From Calothrix parasitica NIES-267 (GTDB taxonomy: Bacteria > Cyanobacteriota > Cyanobacteriia > Cyanobacteriales > Nostocaceae): a stretch of 64,000 nucleotides of DNA. Shown one piece after another: positions 9,508 through 17,943 of the stretch (the first letter of the stretch is position 1; every line of letters starts with the position of its first letter). The stretch spans positions 4,799,782 through 4,863,781 of the forward strand of contig NZ_AP018227.1 of NCBI RefSeq assembly GCF_002368095.1, in the 5' to 3' direction. The position numbers were made by a program, and so were the translations under genes. The notes under the pieces were generated by a model. It did no database searches and was not told the origin of the DNA. It saw nothing but the letters and a program-made list of their open reading frames with translations.

Positions 9508-10677
9508 ATGCAGAAAATATTATCTCTAATAAATATGAACAACTTACAAACAATCACAAAATTAAATCGCACAAATAAAAATAAATACAATAACAGAAAT
9601 TTAAAAGCAATATTTCTGCCAGTATTCAACCAAATAAACCCTTATCAACAACAACTAATTAATAATTTAGTTGATTTGGGGATGCAAATAGAAGGGGGTA
9701 ACGTCAGCAACTACCTGATAGCAACTATTATCAAGCAAGGTAAGCCAGATATTTTACACCTACATTGGCTCCATCCTTTATTTATTAGAAGCAACTTAGC
9801 AAAATCACTATTTAGGCTAACAGCATTAATTGTCGAGCTTTATATTCTAAAATTAATCGGTGTCAAAATCGTTTGGACTGCTCATAATATCAAAAATCAT
9901 GATAGCTTGTACGTGCAGCTAGACCAAATATGTACAAAGTTTATCGCTAAAATTAGTCATAGGATTATTGCTCATTCTCAAACAGCGAAAGAAGAAATTA
10001 TTAACCAGTTAAATATTAAAAATCATCAAAAAATATTTGTAGTACCCCACGGAAATTATATTGGCTATTATGATAATCATATTAATAGGGCAGAGGCACG
10101 AAATAAACTAAATATTCCAAATGAAAAAGCTGTAATGCTATTACTTGGCTCTATTCGTGAGAATAAAGGAGTACTAGAATTAATTGAAAACTTTAAACAA
10201 ATAAATCGGGAAGCAGTAGAATTAATAGTTGCTGGTAAACCTGCTAATAAAGAATTAGAACAAACAATAGAAGAACAAATATCAAATAATCAAAACATTA
10301 AATTCATCTCTGGATTTGTTCCTGACGAAGAAATTCAAACGTATATGAATGCTTGTGATGTAGTGGTATTTCCTTACCAAGAAATTCTCACTTCAGGTGC
10401 AGTATTTTTAGCCATGTCATTTAAGAAAGCATGTATTGCTCCCCGTCAAGGGTGCTTGGGTGAAGTTTTAGATGATAATGGAGCTTTTTTATATAATCCA
10501 GATTGTCAAAATGGTTTGTTTCAAGCTATAGAATCTGCAATCAAAAACAAGCATCAATTGATAAGTATGGGCAAATATAATTTTGAATTAGCTGATAAAT
10601 TCGACTGGAGTAATATTGCTGATATAACCCTGCAAGTTTATCAAAGTTGTTTAACTGAAGAATCAACACAAAACTAA
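9508..10677 (+). CDS. Family 4 glycosyltransferase (GT-B fold)
   Basis: This is a retaining GT-B glycosyltransferase, expected to add a sugar to the repeat unit at the cytoplasmic membrane face. The N-domain has DILHLHWLHPLFI and KIVWTAHNIKNHDS. The C-domain carries VVPHGNYIGYY, LLLGSIRENKGVLELI and the donor-binding CDVVVFPYQEILTSGAVFLAM, where the second Glu of the usual EX7E motif is replaced. The start is uncertain: ATG 9508 and ATG 9535 are both possible, with no strong ribosome binding site and an Asn/Lys-rich leader. The Wzy-like gene starts 9 bases after the stop, so the pair is very likely co-transcribed. Confidence 0.85.
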   Translation: MQKILSLINMNNLQTITKLNRTNKNKYNNRNLKAIFLPVFNQINPYQQQLINNLVDLGMQIEGGNVSNYLIATIIKQGKPDILHLHWLHPLFIRSNLAKSLFRLTALIVELYILKLIGVKIVWTAHNIKNHDSLYVQLDQICTKFIAKISHRIIAHSQTAKEEIINQLNIKNHQKIFVVPHGNYIGYYDNHINRAEARNKLNIPNEKAVMLLLGSIRENKGVLELIENFKQINREAVELIVAGKPANKELEQTIEEQISNNQNIKFISGFVPDEEIQTYMNACDVVVFPYQEILTSGAVFLAMSFKKACIAPRQGCLGEVLDDNGAFLYNPDCQNGLFQAIESAIKNKHQLISMGKYNFELADKFDWSNIADITLQVYQSCLTEESTQN

Positions 10678-10686
10678 TAATATTAA

Positions 10687-12027
10687 ATGTTAAATATTAC
10701 TGCTAGTAAATCAAATTATATAAATTGCAGCTTTAAGCTAGGTAAACTAACGTTTGCTGAAAGGCTTATTTTCTGGACAATTGTTCTTACACCTTTATGG
10801 TGGATACTAGGAATACAAACTCTTTTATATCCAGCAGTTGCGGCTTTGTTATTAGCATATGGATTTAAATTTGATAATATTATTCAAGGTTCGCTGCCAT
10901 TTTCTAACTGGACATGGCTGGGAATGGTTTTAGTTGCACTTTGGACTAATCTTTTAGGACTAGAATCAATCGGATTCAAAGCTTTAAAAACAGCAGCCAC
11001 ATTATTTACTTTATTCAAAGGCTACTTTTTAATATTTGCTTGTTTGACATTACCATTTTGGTATCGCATCAGGACAAAGGTAATTACACGAGCGGTTGCT
11101 TGGCTTGGAGCGAGTTATTTAGTCATTTTAACCATTCAATTTCTCATACTATTTGCATTCGGACCTCAAAAATCTTTTTTACCTCCCTTAGCTCGTTTAA
11201 TACCGGGAGAGAAACTGAGTTTGATGATTAAATTTGCAGTTTTCCAGCCTTTTTTTGGTATTCCTTTACCTCGAACAGATTTATATACAGCAGACCCTCC
11301 AATTTTAGGAGTTTGCGCTCTTTTATCATTTTTTATCTGCTTGGAAGAACGTAACAAAACCCTACGTCAAGTATCTTTAATTGGTTGTTTAGCTGCATTA
11401 GTAGTTTCTCAAAGTCGTCTTGCTTGGGTATGTTTTCCTTTAGTTTGGTTGATTATATATTGCTTTCGCAGCGGGTTGGCTAGACAAGCTTATTTATGGG
11501 TAATATCTCTTCTAACTTTATTTGCTGCTGTATTAAGTTTAAGTCTTAAAGATTTAATCACTTTACCTTTAGCAACTTTTAATAGCGCTCGTGCTGATTC
11601 ATCTAAAGATAGAGAATATGTTGTCAGTTCAACTATTGATGCATGGAAAGAATCACCTTGGATAGGTTGGGGTTTTATGGAAAAAACAGTAACTTGGGGA
11701 AACGGAGCTTTTGAAATGCCTTTAGGAACTTTTTCTTCATATGCACAAGTACTTTATATACATGGAATATTCGGTTTTCTCATGCTGATTTTAGCGCTCG
11801 TTTCAACTTTATCAAGCTTTTGGAAGCCTGCTATTTCAGGAAACCACCTTTGTCAGCGTGCATTTGCTTGTTTAGTAGCTTTATGTTTACTAATTCATGC
11901 TACAAATTTAACTTGGATGGCGATATATTTTTGGTTCTTTTTTATTTGGTTGGGAGCTATTATTTCGGAGGTACAACAGCAAGAATTTGATGTTAGTCAA
12001 TGGGAAGATTTATTAGGTAATTGGTAG
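10687..12027 (+). CDS. O-antigen ligase / Wzy-type polymerase family membrane protein
   Basis: This 446-residue protein has about ten or eleven hydrophobic segments and a large loop between residues 290 and 345, the layout of O-antigen ligases and Wzy polymerases. The conserved parts are SQSRLAWVCFPLVW (basic residue next to a helix) and DAWKESPWIGWGF, the diagnostic Wzy_C/ligase motif ending in GxGF-like. In this locus it most likely polymerises flipped repeat units in the periplasm. It lies between the GT4 and the Wzc-like gene. Ligase and polymerase activities cannot be told apart from sequence alone. Confidence 0.85.
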   Translation: MLNITASKSNYINCSFKLGKLTFAERLIFWTIVLTPLWWILGIQTLLYPAVAALLLAYGFKFDNIIQGSLPFSNWTWLGMVLVALWTNLLGLESIGFKALKTAATLFTLFKGYFLIFACLTLPFWYRIRTKVITRAVAWLGASYLVILTIQFLILFAFGPQKSFLPPLARLIPGEKLSLMIKFAVFQPFFGIPLPRTDLYTADPPILGVCALLSFFICLEERNKTLRQVSLIGCLAALVVSQSRLAWVCFPLVWLIIYCFRSGLARQAYLWVISLLTLFAAVLSLSLKDLITLPLATFNSARADSSKDREYVVSSTIDAWKESPWIGWGFMEKTVTWGNGAFEMPLGTFSSYAQVLYIHGIFGFLMLILALVSTLSSFWKPAISGNHLCQRAFACLVALCLLIHATNLTWMAIYFWFFFIWLGAIISEVQQQEFDVSQWEDLLGNW

Positions 12028-12170
12028 TTGGGAATGCCTAAAAGATAAGAGGATAGTTTTTTAAGATGGAGTATTTAAGATTAAAAAAAAATAAAAGTTG
12101 AATATTGATGTTATTAGGAAGCAAGATGCTCCCACTACCTAAATGAATTAAAAGTGTTATTGATAATCTC

Positions 12171-12221
12171 TGATAACTGATAACTGATAACTGATAACTG
12201 ATAACTGATAACTGATAACTG
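12171..12221 (+). repeat. STRR heptamer array (TGATAAC)n
   Basis: About seven copies of the seven-base unit TGATAAC, directly before the Wzc-like gene. The same unit builds the array at 24446-24527. Such short tandemly repeated repetitive sequences are characteristic of heterocystous cyanobacteria. Confidence 0.9.
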
Positions 12222-12247
12222 TTCACTGATAATTGACAATTGATACT

Positions 12248-14290
12248 ATGAATAAGATAGCAGCAATTACATTCAGACATTGGAAACCTGTAATTTTTTG
12301 GAATCTATTGATTTTAGGCTTAACTGGTTATATAGCTACAGTTACACCTCGGGAATGGAATGCTACAGCACAATTAACTGTTCCGGGAACTAGTGGTAAT
12401 TTAGATGCTAATTTAGGTATCTTAGGTTCTTTGAGGAATAATTCTCCTAATATTCCTGCTGGAAACAGTCAATTGGAAATGCAGCAAAAAATTCTTACTA
12501 GCGATACTTTGATGGAGAAAGTATTGAGTATAGACCCAGAAAAAACTAATTTTGGTAGTGTATCTGGTTATAAATCTTTATTCGAGGTTATCGTTGATGA
12601 AAATTCACCGATTTTGATTATTAACGTTAGCAGTTCGACTCCAAAGTTAGCAACAATTCGAGCAAATAATCTGATTAATTTGTTTCAAGAAAGATTAAAC
12701 GAACTCCGCAAACAAAACCGCTCCTCAAAAAGACAGTTTAATGCTGTCGAATTAAAAGATGCTCAAAATAATTTGATTTCCAGACAGCAAGCTTTAGCGC
12801 AATTCAAGAGAAAGAATGCACTGGTTGATGCTCCAGAACAAACAAAAGCAGTTGTGACTACGATTGATAGTTTAACTAAAGCTCAATTAGAAGCATCTTC
12901 TCAAGCCGAATATAATCAAAACCGTGTCAATACTTTATCAAAACTTTTAGATATGTCCTCTAACCAAGCAATTCGTTCTTTAAGCTTGGGAGAAAATAAA
13001 GATTATCAATTTCTTAGAAATCAACTATCAGAACTTCAAGCTAAAATAGCTACAAAACGCACTAAATTTACAGACAATCATCCCGTACTTGAAGAACTCT
13101 TACTAGAAGAGAAAGTATTATTAAATCGCATGGGTAGTCAAGTGGAAAAAACTGCCGATGGTACTACTTTTGATACGACTGTAAGTACTGAAGGGAAAGG
13201 ACGTGCTGGTTTAATCGAAGAATTAGTATTGGCAGAAACTGAAGCATCCGGTCAACAAAAACGCGCTCAATTAATACAAAATCAAATAGATAAGCTCAAA
13301 AGTAATTTGGATTCTATTCCCAATCAACAAAAAAGACTATCAGAGCTTCAGCGAAATGTTGATGTTGCTGAAGGGGTTTATAAAGGTCTGGTTGCTCAAG
13401 TTCAACAAACTAATATTGACGTTTTTGATGTTTATCCGAATGTAGAAGTATTAGATTCAACTAGAGTCGGTAACAAACCGATTGCTCCTAAGAAGTCTTT
13501 AATGATTTTAAATGCTTTACTTGCAGGAATAACTGGCAGCATCGCTTTAATATTACTTTTAGAAAGACGCAATCCATTATTAAGTCCGCAAGATTTGAAG
13601 GATATGAAATTCCCGATGGTTGTTTCTATTCCTCAACTCAAAAGTATCCAATTAAAAGCGGAATTAATCTCAGATTCAGAGGACAATCAAGTCAAATTTC
13701 AACGTCTTGCTTCAGCCCTGAGTTTACAACCTTTAAGTAACCGTCGTCTATTAATTACCAGCGCAATGGAAAGCGAAGGTAAAACTATAGTTACTTTAGG
13801 TTTAGGAAAAGCATTGGTAGATTTAGGTTTCCGAGTTCTGTTAGTCGATGGAGATTTTTTTAGAGCAGAATTAACTCATAATTTGACTTTTACTCAAGAA
13901 TTAAATACTAAAAATGAAGTTATCTCCATAGCACCTAATCTGGATTTATTACCCACAGCACCACGGAGCGGTAAAATTGTCACAATTGTATCTCAGGGAG
14001 GATTTAAACAATCCTTAATAGATGCAGAATCTCAGAATGAGTATGACTATATTTTAGTCGATACTGCTCCAGTCAGCGCTACAACCGCTACCGCTTTGAT
14101 GAGCGCTCAAATTTCTAATGTATTATTCGTAGTTAAACCGGGTATGAGTTTTAGAAATTCAGTTCGGGATAGTTTACAGCAGTTAATGGAACATCAAGCT
14201 CAGATATTAGGGTTGGTTGTTAATGGTGTGGAAGATTCTACGAAACCTTATAAGCATAGATTAAACAAGCAATTAACTACCAATGGTTAA
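12248..14290 (+). CDS. Wzc/GumC-like chain-length protein with BY-kinase-type ATPase domain
   Basis: The 680-residue protein has a Wzz-type N-terminal domain with a membrane segment at about 14-36, a long periplasmic coiled coil (about 150-385) and a second membrane segment at about 420-440. A cytoplasmic ATPase domain follows: Walker A SAMESEGKT near 505-513, Walker A' LLVDGDFF near 530 and Walker B YILVDTAP near 600. It would set polymer length and couple export to the outer membrane. The C-terminus lacks the tyrosine cluster of Wzc; only one Tyr is in the last 25 residues, so autophosphorylation may not occur. The ATG at 12248 is preferred to the TTG at 12233, which lies in repeat DNA. A terminator follows at 14383. 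Confidence 0.87.
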   Translation: MNKIAAITFRHWKPVIFWNLLILGLTGYIATVTPREWNATAQLTVPGTSGNLDANLGILGSLRNNSPNIPAGNSQLEMQQKILTSDTLMEKVLSIDPEKTNFGSVSGYKSLFEVIVDENSPILIINVSSSTPKLATIRANNLINLFQERLNELRKQNRSSKRQFNAVELKDAQNNLISRQQALAQFKRKNALVDAPEQTKAVVTTIDSLTKAQLEASSQAEYNQNRVNTLSKLLDMSSNQAIRSLSLGENKDYQFLRNQLSELQAKIATKRTKFTDNHPVLEELLLEEKVLLNRMGSQVEKTADGTTFDTTVSTEGKGRAGLIEELVLAETEASGQQKRAQLIQNQIDKLKSNLDSIPNQQKRLSELQRNVDVAEGVYKGLVAQVQQTNIDVFDVYPNVEVLDSTRVGNKPIAPKKSLMILNALLAGITGSIALILLLERRNPLLSPQDLKDMKFPMVVSIPQLKSIQLKAELISDSEDNQVKFQRLASALSLQPLSNRRLLITSAMESEGKTIVTLGLGKALVDLGFRVLLVDGDFFRAELTHNLTFTQELNTKNEVISIAPNLDLLPTAPRSGKIVTIVSQGGFKQSLIDAESQNEYDYILVDTAPVSATTATALMSAQISNVLFVVKPGMSFRNSVRDSLQQLMEHQAQILGLVVNGVEDSTKPYKHRLNKQLTTNG

Positions 14291-14382
14291 GAGCAGAAAT
14301 CATAAATATACTTTTAAATTTTGACTGCTCTATTTTCTATGTTCATAACAATTCTACTTCATTTTTTTTATGATTACCCTAG

Positions 14383-14404
14383 CCTCCTTTTAAGGAGGTT
14401 TTTG
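14383..14404 (+). terminator. Rho-independent terminator after the Wzc-like gene
   Basis: CCTCCTT-TT-AAGGAGG followed by TTTTT: a seven-base-pair stem with a T-tract, 93 bases after the stop codon. It likely ends the main polysaccharide transcript. Confidence 0.8.
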
Positions 14405-14594
14405 CTTTATTATAAATAACTTATTTTTTGACTTATAAATATCATGTATAAACCAATAATTTTACTTAGGCTTCATAAAAATTTATTAGTAGTTCAAATA
14501 AGCGGAAATATATTCACCGTAGATAATTTATCTTATCAATATAGTGATAATTATATGCAAATTATTATTATCAAAAGGTACTGTTTAAATTACT

Positions 14595-15176
14595 ATGCAA
14601 ACAATAAACTATCCTCTTGTTAAATATTTAATTATTCTTTACTTTGAACTAAAAAGAGTTTTATTACAGCTAAGATATCCAACTTTAACTATAGCCCCTG
14701 GAGTAATTGTAAAAGGGTCATTTGAAATAAGAAACAAGGTTAAAGTCACTATCGGTTCTGGTTCTCGCTTGAATAAGAGGGTGGTTGTTTATGGCAATGG
14801 TGAACTAACTATAGGTCAAAATGTGTCTATAAATGGTGCTTGTATTGGTTGTGAAACTTTCATCCAAATCAATGATTATTGTCTTATTTCTGACTGCTTC
14901 CTTAGCGATAGCGACTATCATAATTTAGAACCTCATCTACGTCATTCTCCTCCAATTTCTAAGGTTGCTGCACCCATTATACTTAAGCATAATGTTTGGA
15001 TTGGAGCTAGAGTCACAATTATGAAAGGTGTAACTGTTGGTGAGAATAGCGTTGTTGGTTTGGGTAGTGTCATTCGCAAATCTGTACCGGACAATGTAGT
15101 TGTTATTGGTAATCCACAGCAAATTGTCAAACACTTTGAACAGCCAAATTTATCGATTGAAAGTGCAGGACTTTAA
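14595..15176 (+). CDS. Hexapeptide-repeat acyltransferase (maltose/galactoside O-acetyltransferase-like)
   Basis: This 193-residue protein has the imperfect [LIV]GxxxX hexad pattern of a left-handed beta helix, for example VTIGSGSRLNKR and LTIGQNVSIN. It ends in the typical nucleoside/CoA-site block VWIGARVTIMKGVTVGENS and the tail PDNVVVIGNPQQIVKHF. Such trimeric enzymes move an acetyl group from acetyl-CoA to a sugar, here probably a residue of the exopolysaccharide. The catalytic His is in DSDYHNLEP. It stands alone behind the terminator at 14383, so it may have its own promoter in 14405-14594. Substrate is inferred from context only. Confidence 0.85.
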   Translation: MQTINYPLVKYLIILYFELKRVLLQLRYPTLTIAPGVIVKGSFEIRNKVKVTIGSGSRLNKRVVVYGNGELTIGQNVSINGACIGCETFIQINDYCLISDCFLSDSDYHNLEPHLRHSPPISKVAAPIILKHNVWIGARVTIMKGVTVGENSVVGLGSVIRKSVPDNVVVIGNPQQIVKHFEQPNLSIESAGL

Positions 15177-15284
15177 TTTTTTACGGCAACAATTGCTCAA
15201 AATAAAATCAATACAAAAGTTCTACCTCGAAGAGCAAACTAATAAAATATGAATCAAATACTTCAAAATACTAGTAATTTGGCC

Positions 15285-15322
15285 GCTGTTAAATCTCATA
15301 ACTTGTATCGTGATTTAACAGC
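15285..15322. terminator. Hairpin GCTGTTAAATC/GATTTAACAGC
   Basis: An 11-bp perfect stem about 110 bases after the acyltransferase stop. A near-identical hairpin follows the GT26 gene at 17481. There is no T-tract; terminator or mobile palindrome are both possible. Confidence 0.5.
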
Positions 15323-16602
15323 ACTTGTTATATCTGCTGTGCCATATTCAACAAATTAGCGTTGCTGATTAAAAGCATGAATAGCCCCAATGCTGGGGGT
15401 CACGGGGGCAGGAGATTTAGGGGGAATACTATGAATGAGAAAAATAAATTTGAATAAGTCCTATGAAGATAAGATTTACTTAAGTAAATAAGCCTAAGTA
15501 AATAATTGTCTTATGCATAGCTAATGGGTATAGATTAATCCTTACTTTAAGAGCAATGCCAGTATATATGCTTGTGTAGACTTTAACGCTTAAAGGGCTA
15601 AAGTTTTTTAAATTATAAGCATTTCACAGTATATATCAGCAAATATAACTATAAATAGTGATAAACTTAGTTAATCGCTCTTTTATAAGCTCAAGCTTGT
15701 TATTACACCATATAATGGCTTAATAGAGCGAATTAACTAGATTATTACGTTAGGTAAAAAAGGAGATGTATAAATACTTACTTGACATTCTACTTATTGC
15801 TCGTATACTAATATTGGTAATTAAAAATGCCCGCCTATATAAATGTTTATACTGAAGCGGTGCTATTTTCTGTAACTAGATACAAATCTCATTCTTGTTA
15901 CATCCAAGCTACGTACAAAATAATCTAATTTTACAGGGAATCTACTTTTTAAATTTCGTTTAGTATGAGCAAATATACCAATTCTATTTTCAGGATTGTT
16001 ATATTTGTGAATAGGACAATGGTCTCGTTCGCAATACACGATAGCGAACCTTAATCGTAAGCGTGTTCTAAACAAAACTGTATACTCTTGTGCTAAGTGT
16101 TTTTTCACTTTGAGCGAGTAATATTTAATGCATGTTGCTTGCTAATTTTTATGATCCTTTTTTGTTCGACCTCTATCGATAAAATGTTTATATTTGATGA
16201 AAATTGTAGCCCTTTATTTAACTTAAAGGTATGCAATGAAATCGGTGCCCATTTTTTTGTTCCCATCATTTGACTTTGTTTGGCTTAATCAGTAGTCAAT
16301 TCTATCAGTCAATTATTGCTAATGATATTTGTAAATTTAGGGTTAAAAGCCCTCTAATTCGTCATGCTATTTTTCATCTAAGTATTTGTATAATCAAATA
16401 TACGTGGTAGTTAAACGTAAAAATATTTCTATTTTTACTATTTCTTAGTAATTTCAGCAAAGTTGTTTAATAAGGATTAAATCTGAGTTTGTATCCGTTA
16501 AGATAAACTACTATTTTTTTTGATATTCAATACGTTCCCTATGTCATCACAAAAAATCAGTATCCACACCAACAATCAATCATATTTCTACTTCTTAAAC
16601 AG
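15323..16602. other. Long AT-rich spacer with a large inverted repeat
   Basis: No credible gene is visible. A short stem CCCC-AATGCT-GGGG lies near 15385. A long imperfect hairpin spans 15666-15740, with arms of about 24 bases (TTAGTTAAT.CGCTCT against AGAGCGAATTAACTA). An 81-codon frame on the - strand (15863-16108) lacks a ribosome binding site and is rich in Arg and aromatic residues, unlike the neighbours, so it is not called. The last 200 bases presumably hold the promoter of the gene at 16603. Confidence 0.55.
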
Positions 16603-17463
16603 ATGGCACAAGTCAACTTACTTAATCTGAACGTCCAAAATATCAGAATGTTAGAGCTTATAGAAAAGCTTCAATATGGTGGCGTAGTATTTACCCCAAA
16701 TATAGACCATATAATGAAGTTGCAGAAAAACTATAATTTTTATCAGATTTATAAAAAAGCTGATTATGTAGTCTGTGACAGCAAAATATTGATGTACGTA
16801 TCTAAATTTTTAGGTACTCCTATTCAGGAAAAAATATCTGGTTCTGATTTATTTCCGGCTTTTTATCATTATTATAAGCATGATGAAAAAATGAAAATAT
16901 TTCTATTAGGAGGTTCAGAGGAAACAGTAAATATTGCTCAACATAAAATAAATGCCAAAGTTGGTAGAGATATGGTCGTAGCATCTTATTCACCTCCTTT
17001 CGGTTTTGAGCATAACGAGCAAGAATGTCAAAAAATTATCAACCTGATTAATAATTCAGGAGCAACCGTATTAGGAATTGGTGTTGGTGCTCCTAAACAA
17101 GAATTATGGCTGCATAGATTTAAGCATGAGCTAAAAAACATCAAAGTTTTCTTAGCTATTGGTGCAACAATTAATTTTGAAGCTGGTTCTGTGAAGCGTT
17201 CTCCTAAGTGGATGAGTGAAATCGGATTAGAATGGCTGTTCAGGCTTTCATCTGAACCTCAGCGTCTGTGGAAAAGATATCTAATCGATGACCTACCCTT
17301 TTTTTGGTTAGTTTTATTGCAAAAGCTTAGACTATACAAAAATCCTTGGCTGCAAATCGAGACATACCAGACTATTGCAAATTCGTCTGAACTCAAGAAA
17401 AGCACAACTGATTTTTTATATTCAAAGAAAAAATTAGTAAATAATCAATCAAAGTCTTCATAA
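16603..17463 (+). CDS. WecG/TagA/CpsF family glycosyltransferase (GT26), copy 2
   Basis: The protein has 286 residues and is a more orthodox member than copy 1. It shows the TPNIDHIMKLQ block, VVCDSKILMYVSKFLG with the catalytic Asp region, ISGSDLFPAF, IFLLGGSEETV, VLGIGVGAPKQELWL and GLEWLFRLSSEPQRLWKRYL. The expected reaction is transfer of a sugar such as an N-acetyl-mannosamine derivative to a lipid-linked acceptor. It is the last gene of the polysaccharide locus, isolated by a 1.4 kb spacer upstream, so it is probably transcribed separately. It converges with the signalling operon that ends at 17531; a hairpin lies between the two. Confidence 0.9.
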   Translation: MAQVNLLNLNVQNIRMLELIEKLQYGGVVFTPNIDHIMKLQKNYNFYQIYKKADYVVCDSKILMYVSKFLGTPIQEKISGSDLFPAFYHYYKHDEKMKIFLLGGSEETVNIAQHKINAKVGRDMVVASYSPPFGFEHNEQECQKIINLINNSGATVLGIGVGAPKQELWLHRFKHELKNIKVFLAIGATINFEAGSVKRSPKWMSEIGLEWLFRLSSEPQRLWKRYLIDDLPFFWLVLLQKLRLYKNPWLQIETYQTIANSSELKKSTTDFLYSKKKLVNNQSKSS

Positions 17464-17480
17464 TACTAATAAGATTTGAT

Positions 17481-17518
17481 GCTGCTAAATCACATAATCT
17501 ATACAGGGATTTAACAGC
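17481..17518. terminator. Hairpin between convergent genes
   Basis: GCTGCTAAATC pairs with GATTTAACAGC (10 of 11). It lies between the stops of two convergent genes (17463 and 17531), the position of a bidirectional terminator. It resembles the hairpin at 15285. Confidence 0.55.
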
Positions 17519-17530
17519 ATCAATCGGCGG

Positions 17531-17896
17531 CTAAATTACTTCACTTATCTCCTGTGCAATATTCAAAGGACGTAATGGCTTTGTAAATATCGCCGCAACA
17601 TCTAAATTTGCAAAGCTTTCTGCGACAGAAGATTTACTTTTAGCAGTCATTAAAATTACAGGTATTTTATTAGTTTTTGAGTCACTTTTTAATTTTTGTA
17701 GAGTAATTTTTCCATCCATATCCGGCATCATTAAATCTAATAGAATCACATCGGGTTGCTCGGTCGCTGCAATTTGAATTGCTTCTTTCCCAGAGTTACT
17801 ATTAAGCACTTTCCAACTAGTCTGCATTTCTAAACCTAGTTGAATTAATGCTCTAATATCTTCTTCGTCATCGACAATTAAAATTGATTTAGTCAT
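17531..17896 (-). CDS. Single-domain response regulator (CheY-like)
   Basis: This 121-residue stand-alone receiver domain has SILIVDDEEDIRAL (acidic pocket), VILLDLMMPDMDG with the phosphoacceptor Asp, VILMTAKSK with the conserved Thr, and FTKPL with the conserved Lys. There is no output domain, so it probably acts by protein contact or as a phosphate carrier. It is the last gene of the - strand signalling operon, 35 bases after the REC-PAS kinase, whose natural partner it would be. All receiver active-site residues are present. Confidence 0.92.
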   Translation of the reverse strand: MTKSILIVDDEEDIRALIQLGLEMQTSWKVLNSNSGKEAIQIAATEQPDVILLDLMMPDMDGKITLQKLKSDSKTNKIPVILMTAKSKSSVAESFANLDVAAIFTKPLRPLNIAQEISEVI

Positions 17897-17900
17897 ATAT

Positions 17901-17943
17901 CAGTTACCAATTACCAATTACCAAGTACCAATTACCAATTCTC
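17901..17943. repeat. STRR heptamer array (CCAATTA)n
   Basis: Copies of CCAATTA fill the gap between two - strand genes. The last codons and stop of the upstream kinase gene lie inside the array. Confidence 0.8.

Noticed and set aside
14444-14623. 59-codon frame starting MYKPIILLRLHKNLLVV
   Set aside because: It overlaps the acyltransferase start in another frame, lacks a ribosome binding site and is Ile/Asn-rich as expected from AT-rich non-coding DNA.
15863-16108. 81-codon frame on the - strand
   Set aside because: Starts at GTG without a ribosome binding site, and composition is unlike neighbouring genes. Could be real only if conserved elsewhere.
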